A DNA stretch of 6,422 nucleotides from Actinomycetota bacterium (GTDB taxonomy: Bacteria; Actinomycetota; Actinomycetes; S36-B12; UBA5976), in assembly GCA_017853815.1 (NCBI GenBank), contig JAFMIT010000092.1:1-6422 (forward strand). Direction: 5' to 3'. Position 1 is the stretch's first letter; every line of letters begins with the position of its first letter. Of this stretch, positions 1 to 4,151 are shown piece after piece. Made by a program: the position numbers and the translations under genes. A model generated the notes under the pieces. It was not told the origin of the DNA and searched no databases. It saw only the letters and a list, made by a program, of their open reading frames with translations.

Positions 1-354
1 GCGGTCGGCAAAACCGTCACTGTGCCTGAGAAATACCAAGATGCTGTGACCGCAATTTCTGGCTCTGGCCCTGCGTATATTTTTTATGTTGTTGAAGCCA
101 TGATCGAGGCTGGAGTGGTGCTCGGATTGCCACGTGCGACGGCACACGATTTGGTCGTGCAGACAGTGGTGGGCGCCGCAGCCATGCTTCGTGAAACGGG
201 AGAGCACCCGACAGTGCTTCGCGAAAATGTGACGTCTCCTGCTGGCACTACTGCAGCCGCTTTGCGCGAGCTGGATGACCACAAAGTTCGTGCGGCTTTT
301 GTCACTGCGATGGAAGCTGCCCGCGATCGCTCGCAGCAATTGGCTAGCGGCTGA
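1..354 (+). CDS. proC: Pyrroline-5-carboxylate reductase, C-terminal part (5' end outside window)
   Basis: This is the last 117 residues of ProC, the cytoplasmic enzyme that reduces 1-pyrroline-5-carboxylate to L-proline with NAD(P)H, the final step of proline synthesis. The frame is open from base 1, so the GTG at 22 is an internal valine and not a start. What remains is the all-helical C-terminal dimerisation domain: AISGSGPAYIFY near the beginning of the fragment, and the family signature around VTSPAGTTAAAL (about 228-263), the most diagnostic ProC segment. Full-length ProC is about 270 residues, so the N-terminal Rossmann NAD(P)-binding half lies upstream. The gene ends in TGA 5 nt before the deacetylase gene, suggesting co-transcription. 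The identification is firm; only the left boundary is unknown. Confidence 0.95.
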   Translation, partial: AVGKTVTVPEKYQDAVTAISGSGPAYIFYVVEAMIEAGVVLGLPRATAHDLVVQTVVGAAAMLRETGEHPTVLRENVTSPAGTTAAALRELDDHKVRAAFVTAMEAARDRSQQLASG

Positions 355-359
355 CAGCT

Positions 360-1490
360 ATGGTCGACGAGACACTGGTTGTCGTCGATCGTCGACTCAA
401 GGCGTATGACTTTGGGCCGAACCATCCGCTTGCGCCTATTCGAGTGATGTTGACGTACGACAACATTGAGTCGCACTCGCTTCTCGATGCAGAGCACGTC
501 ACAACCGCTGAGATGGCCGAAGACTTCGATGAACACTTGATTCGCTCGGTGCACACCGACGAATACATCGAGGCCGTCAACACCGCAGGCGCCGCGGATG
601 GCCATGCTATGCCTGGCTTCGGACTGGCATCACTGGATGTGCCTGTCTTTGAAGGTATGCACCAAGCCTCAGTGAACGTATGCGCCGCAACATTTGCGGC
701 CACACGCGCAGTTGCTCGAGCAGACGCGATGCACGGTCTCAACCTTGCTGGCGGCTTGCATCATGCGATGCCCGCCAGAGCTTCGGGTTTTTGTGTCTAC
801 AACGACATCGCTGTGAGCATTTCGTGGCTACTTTCACAGGGTATTGAGCGAATTGCCTATATCGACGTCGACGCACACCACGGGGATGGTGTGGAGGCGA
901 TTTTTTGGGATGACCCTCGCGTCATGACAATCTCAATCCACGAATCCGGCAAGACGTTGTTCCCTGGGACTGGTCATGTTTCAGATATTGGTGGACCTAA
1001 CGCAAAAGGTTTTGCGGTCAATATTCCGCTGCCCGCTGGTGTAGACGATGCTGCGTGGTTGCGAGCATTTGAAGGTGTAGTGCCAGTACTACTTGACGAT
1101 TTCAAACCTCAAATCATTTTCAGTCAGCATGGTTGCGATTCGCATCGCGATGATCCGCTAACGCACATGAATCTGACGATTGACGGTCAGCGTGCTTCAT
1201 ACCGACTGATCCATGAGTGGGCCCACACGTTTGCTCTAGGAAAGTGGATCGCTGTCGGTGGTGGTGGTTACGCGCTGTTTGATGTCGTGCCGAAAATCTG
1301 GACTCATCTCGCCGCCATCGCCACTCATCAAGAAGAAAAAGTTTCGTTCACTGAGGACGCGAATGTTGAGTACGCGCGTTTCGATGATGGCTGGGATCCC
1401 AACAACGAAATTGATCGATGCATCATGGCGACGAGACGTGCAATTTTTCCGCACCACGGTCTCATCGCAGATCCATCAGCTGCGTTTTAG
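360..1490 (+). CDS. acuC: AcuC-type histone-deacetylase-family protein (protein/acetoin-utilisation deacetylase)
   Basis: This 376-residue protein is a complete member of the arginase/deacetylase fold, class I HDAC-like AcuC branch. Members hydrolyse acetyl-lysine using a catalytic zinc; Bacillus AcuC deacetylates acetyl-CoA synthetase. All active-site elements are visible: the histidine dyad H134-H135 (GGLHHAMPARASGFC), zinc ligands D171 and H173 in IDVDAHHGDGV, ligand D260 in SQHGCDSHRDDPL, and the catalytic tyrosine Y304 in GGGGY. The N-terminal NHPLAPIR (21-28) is also typical of AcuC. No signal peptide or membrane segment is seen, so it should be cytoplasmic. The ATG lies 5 nt after the proC stop without a clear Shine-Dalgarno, which suggests translational coupling. 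No acuA or acuB and no acetyl-CoA synthetase gene is in view, so the substrate is unknown; polyamine-type deacetylation is a possible alternative. Confidence 0.9.
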   Translation: MVDETLVVVDRRLKAYDFGPNHPLAPIRVMLTYDNIESHSLLDAEHVTTAEMAEDFDEHLIRSVHTDEYIEAVNTAGAADGHAMPGFGLASLDVPVFEGMHQASVNVCAATFAATRAVARADAMHGLNLAGGLHHAMPARASGFCVYNDIAVSISWLLSQGIERIAYIDVDAHHGDGVEAIFWDDPRVMTISIHESGKTLFPGTGHVSDIGGPNAKGFAVNIPLPAGVDDAAWLRAFEGVVPVLLDDFKPQIIFSQHGCDSHRDDPLTHMNLTIDGQRASYRLIHEWAHTFALGKWIAVGGGGYALFDVVPKIWTHLAAIATHQEEKVSFTEDANVEYARFDDGWDPNNEIDRCIMATRRAIFPHHGLIADPSAAF

Positions 1491-1512
1491 AAAGTTTTTA
1501 CGGCGCACTTAA

Positions 1513-1540
1513 GGCTGAATTACAACGGTGTAATTCAGCC
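1513..1540 (+). terminator. Perfect 12-bp hairpin downstream of acuC, probable terminator
   Basis: GGCTGAATTACA (1513-1524) and TGTAATTCAGCC (1529-1540) are exact reverse complements around the tetraloop ACGG. The hairpin begins 22 nt after the acuC stop and ends just before a promoter-like sequence, the expected place for a boundary between transcription units. There is no U-tract after the stem (GCCTCTTGAC follows), so it would be a U-less terminator of the kind often proposed in actinobacteria. The palindrome could instead be a protein-binding site next to the -35 element. Confidence 0.55.
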
Positions 1541-1545
1541 GCCTC

Positions 1546-1573
1546 TTGACTCCTGTACAGACGGTATTAACCT
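1546..1573 (+). promoter_or_regulatory. Candidate sigma-70-type promoter for the BldC-like regulator
   Basis: TTGACT (1546-1551) matches five of six bases of the TTGACA -35 consensus. After a 16-nt spacer, TAACCT (1568-1573) fits the actinobacterial -10 pattern TAnnnT. Transcription would start near 1580, giving a leader of roughly 45 nt ahead of the ATG at 1626. The placement, 5 nt after the acuC hairpin and in front of a gene with a good ribosome binding site, supports it. The evidence is sequence pattern only. Confidence 0.45.
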
Positions 1574-1614
1574 CCGCACAGCATGACGGATTCGGGGACC
1601 GCTGCGAATACTTC

Positions 1615-1620
1615 AGGGAG
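1615..1620 (+). promoter_or_regulatory. Ribosome binding site of the BldC-like gene
   Basis: AGGGAG lies 5 nt before the ATG at 1626. It fixes that start and argues against the ATG at 1583, which opens a different frame. Confidence 0.65.
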
Positions 1621-1625
1621 ATTCA

Positions 1626-1832
1626 ATGAGCACTGCACCACGACCACTTGTGAACGATCCAAAGTTCCTTACCGTCGCCGAAGTTGCAGCTGTTATGCGA
1701 GTCTCCAAGATGACTGTTTACCGCCTCGTGCATGCAGGCGAACTTCAAGCAGTCCAGGTCGGACGCAGTTACCGCGTCCCAGAATCAGCAGTGACGGATT
1801 ACCTGCGCGATTCGTTTGTTGCCACTGCCTAA
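1626..1832 (+). CDS. Small BldC-like / excisionase-family helix-turn-helix DNA-binding protein
   Basis: This 68-residue protein is almost entirely one MerR-type winged helix-turn-helix domain. Residues 15-35 (LTVAEVAAVMRVSKMTVYRLV) form the helix-turn-helix, and residues 36-60, with GELQAVQVGRSYRVPESAV, form the wing and closing helix. The pattern matches the family of BldC, phage excisionases and M. tuberculosis Rv0500A, which lies at the same place between proC and the bS22 gene. It should bind DNA in the cytoplasm, probably cooperatively at direct repeats as reported for BldC. Its targets cannot be read from the sequence. It has a strong Shine-Dalgarno and its own candidate promoter. Nothing nearby (integrase, att sites) suggests a phage excisionase role. 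The family call is secure; orthology to Streptomyces bldC itself is not claimed. Confidence 0.85.
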   Translation: MSTAPRPLVNDPKFLTVAEVAAVMRVSKMTVYRLVHAGELQAVQVGRSYRVPESAVTDYLRDSFVATA

Positions 1833-1854
1833 CCCCCAGTTCTCACTTAAACCT

Positions 1855-1876
1855 CGAGCGACTTAGGCTTCGCTCG
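1855..1876 (+). other. Short hairpin in the leader of the bS22 gene
   Basis: CGAGCGA (1855-1861) and TCGCTCG (1870-1876) form a perfect 7-bp stem with an 8-nt loop. It lies between the regulator stop (1832) and the bS22 ribosome binding site (1891-1898). No T-tract follows. It could be a weak terminator or attenuator, a processing site, or a regulatory leader element; position alone does not decide. Confidence 0.35.
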
Positions 1877-1890
1877 CAAAGCATCACTAG

Positions 1891-1898
1891 GGACAGGA
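1891..1898 (+). promoter_or_regulatory. Ribosome binding site setting the bS22 GTG start
   Basis: GGACAGGA, with AGGA as its core, ends 6 nt before GTG at 1905. This selects the GTG as start rather than the internal ATG at 1938, and gives an N-terminus (MGSVIKKRRKRM) identical to the known family. Confidence 0.6.
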
Positions 1899-1904
1899 AC
1901 ATTC

Positions 1905-1997
1905 GTGGGCTCCGTAATCAAGAAGCGCCGCAAGCGTATGGCGAAGAAGAAGCACCGCAAGAACCTTCGCAAGACTCGCGCACAACGCCGCAAGTAG
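1905..1997 (+). CDS. Small ribosomal protein bS22 (AURKAIP1/COX24-domain, 30 aa)
   Basis: This very short gene encodes 30 residues starting MGSVIKKRRKRMAKKKHRK and ending in RAQRRK. Nine lysines and eight arginines make it 57% basic, with no acidic residue. It matches the protein annotated in actinobacteria as AURKAIP1/COX24 domain-containing (M. tuberculosis Rv0500B), which was seen in mycobacterial ribosome structures as an extra 30S subunit protein, named bS22, near the decoding centre; its role there is structural RNA binding. It lies between the BldC-like gene and the acyltransferase gene, the same neighbours as in mycobacteria. As I recall them, mycobacterial versions carry about three more C-terminal residues (LGK), which are absent here. 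The GTG start is supported by a Shine-Dalgarno 6 nt upstream. A leader hairpin precedes it and could matter for regulation. Confidence 0.9.
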   Translation: MGSVIKKRRKRMAKKKHRKNLRKTRAQRRK

Positions 1998-2021
1998 CGA
2001 TCACAATTTTGCTGTTGGTTT

Positions 2022-2028
2022 GGGAGGG
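2022..2028 (+). promoter_or_regulatory. Ribosome binding site deciding the acyltransferase start
   Basis: GGGAGGG ends 3 nt before ATG at 2032. The in-frame TTG at 2020 overlaps this site, so the ATG is the better start and the protein is 290 rather than 294 residues. Confidence 0.65.
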
Positions 2029-2031
2029 CAG

Positions 2032-2904
2032 ATGAATCTGACGCCCTCCCAGGCCGCACGCAGAGCGGGTGACACTGGTCCGGAGCCAGCAGATCGCTCA
2101 GTGATAGACATTCTCCGAGATAGAACGTTCGGCAAACAGCGCACCGATACCTCAGGTTTCGATAAGGAGCTGACAGACCGAGTCTTTATGGCGGCACTGC
2201 GACCGCTGGCAGAAAAATGGTTTCGACTCGACGTTCGAGGCATCGAGAATCTTCCGATGTCTGGCCCGGCATTAGTGGCGGGTAACCACAGTGGCGCAAT
2301 CGCGCTCGATGCGTTGATGACTCAGCTCGCAATCTTTGATCACCATCCTTTGCACCGACATCTCCACATGCTCGCTGCCGATTTGGTTTTTGAACTTCCC
2401 ATCGTGAGTGACTTGGCTCGAGCTTCAGGTGCTACCAATGCCAATCGTTCCGAGGCACTACGTCTGCTTGACGCTGGCAAGCTGGTGGGTGTTTGGCCAG
2501 AGGGTTTTGCGGGAGTAGGGAAAACCTGGTCGCGGCGCTACCAGCTTCAACAATTTGGCAAAGGCGGGTTTGTTGCGACCGCGAAAATCGCGGGTGTGCC
2601 GTTGATTCCCGTTGCGATAGTCGGGGCCGAAGAGGCTTATCCGATGATTGCTGATCTTGAACCGCTTGCCCGACTCCTGAAGCTGCCGTACTTCCCTGTC
2701 ACCCCGACCTGGCCGCTGCTCGGACCGCTCGGCTTGGTTCCACTGCCGAGCAAATGGATCATCGAATTTGGTAAACCCCTCGAAGCGTCCGAACTGCCAG
2801 ATGCCAGTGACTCAGCGGCGATCCTTGAGACCGCCCATGCGTTTCGACGTACTGTGCAGGACATGGTCGATCGTTTAGTTCTCGAGCGAGGTGAGGCGTT
2901 CTAA
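2032..2904 (+). CDS. PlsC-like lysophospholipid / glycerolipid acyltransferase
   Basis: This 290-residue protein is an LPLAT-superfamily acyltransferase, a class that transfers acyl groups to lysophospholipids or related glycerolipids at the inner membrane face. The catalytic motif is NHSGAIALD (N85, H86, D93), spaced like the MGAT-like/mycobacterial Rv0502 branch and not the strict H-x4-D of classic PlsC. Motif III appears as VWPEGF (154-159), followed by FGKGGFVATAKIAGVPLIPV (175-194), the usual core strand. The first 50 residues are polar and unlike a signal peptide. A proline- and leucine-rich stretch at 217-239 may contact the membrane. The stop overlaps the next start (TAATG), so it is translationally coupled to the glutaredoxin-like and HAD genes. 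In M. tuberculosis the galE2 gene sits between bS22 and this gene; here it is absent. The acyl acceptor is not predictable. Confidence 0.85.
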   Translation: MNLTPSQAARRAGDTGPEPADRSVIDILRDRTFGKQRTDTSGFDKELTDRVFMAALRPLAEKWFRLDVRGIENLPMSGPALVAGNHSGAIALDALMTQLAIFDHHPLHRHLHMLAADLVFELPIVSDLARASGATNANRSEALRLLDAGKLVGVWPEGFAGVGKTWSRRYQLQQFGKGGFVATAKIAGVPLIPVAIVGAEEAYPMIADLEPLARLLKLPYFPVTPTWPLLGPLGLVPLPSKWIIEFGKPLEASELPDASDSAAILETAHAFRRTVQDMVDRLVLERGEAF

Positions 2905-3161
2905 TGGCGCGCATCCAACTCATCGGCAAACCCGGTTGTCATCTGTGCGACGAACAGCGAGTTGTGGTCACCGCGGTGGCGAGCGAAACCGGCGCTGATT
3001 GGGAAGAGCTTTCGATTCTTGATGACCCAGTCTTGGCTGACGAATACTGGCTTGAGATTCCCGTGGTTGTGGTCGACGGAAAAAGACTTGGTTATTGGCG
3101 CGTTTCAGCCGATTCCATTCGCGCGGCATTGGCCCAAGGACCTACGGTTACGCCCCTATGA
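2904..3161 (+). CDS. Glutaredoxin-like thiol-disulfide protein (DUF836 type)
   Basis: This 85-residue protein has a thioredoxin fold of the small glutaredoxin-like family found in the actinobacterial hem region (Rv0508-like). It begins with a beta strand (IQLIGKPG) and a CxxC motif, C12-H-L-C15. The cis-proline, P53 in EIPVVVVDG, and the GxxLGYWRVS-type end complete the fold. Both active-site cysteines are present, so a dithiol redox role in the cytoplasm is likely; the partner protein is unknown. Its ATG overlaps the acyltransferase stop by one base and its TGA overlaps the HAD start as ATGA, so all three genes should be translated from one message. A GTGAGG ribosome site (2891-2896) precedes the start. 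It lacks the glutathione-binding pattern of classical glutaredoxins, so mycothiol or thioredoxin coupling is possible but only inferred. Confidence 0.82.
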   Translation: MARIQLIGKPGCHLCDEQRVVVTAVASETGADWEELSILDDPVLADEYWLEIPVVVVDGKRLGYWRVSADSIRAALAQGPTVTPL

Positions 3162-3913
3162 CAGCCGCGGCGTTTTTTGATCTCGACAACACGTTGATCC
3201 GTGGCTCGTCGATGTTTCAACTTGCTCGCGGACTGAAGCATCATAAGTTTTTAACCAACGACGATGTTCGCGCTTTTGTGTGGAAGAACTTGAAGTTTGT
3301 TGCGATCGGCAAAGAACATATCGGTGACATGCAGGCAATCGAAGAGAATGCGCTTCGACTTGCGCGCGGTCACAGTTATGCGCACTTACGCGAAGTGGCC
3401 GAGCCAGTCATTAATGAATACCTCATGCCGCGGATTTTTCAACAGACACTTGAGTTAGCCAAAGCACATTTAGAGCGCGGTGAGCAAGTGTGGATTGTGA
3501 CGGCGTCGCCGCAGCATTTGGCGAGCATCCTGGCCCAAAAACTTGGACTCACAGGTGCACTCGGTACCGTCGCCGAAGTCGTCGATGATGAGTTCACTGG
3601 CGAGCTCAGCGGTCCCATCCTCCACGGACCAGAAAAGGCCAAGGCCATCAGCGCACTCGCAGCTGAACGTGGCATCGATTTGATGGCGAGCACCGCCTAC
3701 TCGGATTCTTTCCATGACCAGCCGATGCTTTCGATTGTGGGTAGAGCCATCGTGGTCAATGGCGACCGGCGCTTGCGTTCACTGGCTCGGCGCAGTGGCT
3801 GGAAGTCTCTCGACTTTCGCCGTAGCCGACTCGCTCGCAAATACAGCGTGCATGCCGCGCTGGTCGCGCTGCTGGGTGCGCTTGCTGGGATTTTCGGGCG
3901 AAAGAAGCGCTAG
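3158..3913 (+). CDS. HAD-IB family phosphatase (SerB-like, TIGR01490 type)
   Basis: This 251-residue hydrolase of the haloacid dehalogenase superfamily, subclass IB, should remove phosphate from a small molecule or lipid through an aspartyl-phosphate intermediate. Motif I is FFDLDNTL (nucleophile D8, acid/base D10). Motif II is IVTASP (T115/S117), motif III is K160 in GPEKAKA, and motif IV is YSDSFHDQPML (D183, D187). The helical cap lies roughly at 20-100. The C-terminus has a 14-residue hydrophobic helix (233-246, VHAALVALLGALAG...) followed by GRKKR, which could lie on or in the membrane. The ATG at 3158 forms an ATGA overlap with the preceding stop; upstream in-frame starts would lie inside the glutaredoxin gene. 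The family includes Rv0505c (annotated serB1), but the substrate need not be phosphoserine. No further gene follows for 238 nt. Confidence 0.87.
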   Translation: MTAAAFFDLDNTLIRGSSMFQLARGLKHHKFLTNDDVRAFVWKNLKFVAIGKEHIGDMQAIEENALRLARGHSYAHLREVAEPVINEYLMPRIFQQTLELAKAHLERGEQVWIVTASPQHLASILAQKLGLTGALGTVAEVVDDEFTGELSGPILHGPEKAKAISALAAERGIDLMASTAYSDSFHDQPMLSIVGRAIVVNGDRRLRSLARRSGWKSLDFRRSRLARKYSVHAALVALLGALAGIFGRKKR

Positions 3914-3940
3914 CCGCTCACCCGAGTCGTGCCCGAAGGA

Positions 3941-3959
3941 ATGTCCGGATTTCGGACGT
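3941..3959 (+). terminator. Weak hairpin after the HAD gene, possible terminator
   Basis: ATGTCCG and CGGACGT pair (one T-G wobble) around a GATTT loop, 27 nt after the HAD stop. A run of five T lies at 3972-3976, too far for a classical intrinsic terminator. Position is the main support. Confidence 0.3.
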
Positions 3960-4104
3960 GGGGCCGGCGCATTTTTGGAGAAACGACTGCCGCCCGCCTA
4001 ACCTAACCCCCGCCTGGTTGGGCCATCTCGGTGGTTCAACCCCCGTCACGGACCTAGGGACGTGGGCCTCGGGGCAGTTTCTCGCCGCGTGCACCACTTC
4101 CCTA

Positions 4105-4119
4105 ATACCTGACGGGTAT
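4105..4119. promoter_or_regulatory. Inverted repeat ATACC-N5-GGTAT upstream of hemD, operator-like
   Basis: ATACC (4105-4109) and GGTAT (4115-4119) form a 15-bp dyad 33 nt before the hemD ATG, overlapping TAATAC (4103-4108), a poor -10 candidate. A dimeric or tetrameric repressor could use such a site; the TACC...GGTA shape is reminiscent of CsoR-family operators. A five-base half site is short and could arise by chance. Confidence 0.25.
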
Positions 4120-4137
4120 CCATCACATCGCACGCTT

Positions 4138-4144
4138 GAGGTGA
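4138..4144 (+). promoter_or_regulatory. Ribosome binding site of hemD
   Basis: GAGGTGA lies 7 nt before the ATG at 4152, a near-ideal spacing, and fixes the hemD start. Confidence 0.65.
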
Positions 4145-4151
4145 CCCGCGC

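Larger units (their letters stand above)
3914..4151 (+). other. Intergenic region ahead of hemD: possible structured leader, no recognised gene
   Basis: This gap separates the HAD gene from hemD where relatives carry rex, hemA and hemC. No remnant of those proteins is recognisable in any frame. Bases 3961-4080 are about two thirds G+C by my count. Several hairpins are possible: 3941-3947 with 3953-3959 (ATGTCCG/CGGACGT, one wobble), which competes with CCGAA 3933-3937 / TTCGG 3951-3955; CCTAACC 4002-4008 with GGTTGGG 4016-4022, which competes with GGTTG 4016-4020 / CAACC 4037-4041; and CCCCG 4041-4045 with CGGGG 4070-4074 enclosing CACG/CGTG. It probably contains the 3' end of the HAD transcript and the hemD promoter and leader. 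No known riboswitch or tRNA pattern was recognised. Confidence 0.5.

Noticed and set aside
84..605. 173-residue minus-strand frame across proC and acuC
   Set aside because: It is antisense to two intact conserved genes and shows no protein-family features.
1626..1832. Phage excisionase marking an integrated element
   Set aside because: The gene sits in conserved actinobacterial gene order, with no integrase, attachment repeats or change in neighbours.
1583..2035. 150-residue + strand frame overlapping the BldC-like and bS22 genes
   Set aside because: It is an out-of-frame reading of two well-supported genes, has low-complexity composition and no ribosome site.
4020..4060. GGTTCAACCCCC, resembling a tRNA T-arm
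   Set aside because: The flanking bases do not form a T-stem, and no anticodon arm or acceptor stem can be built.
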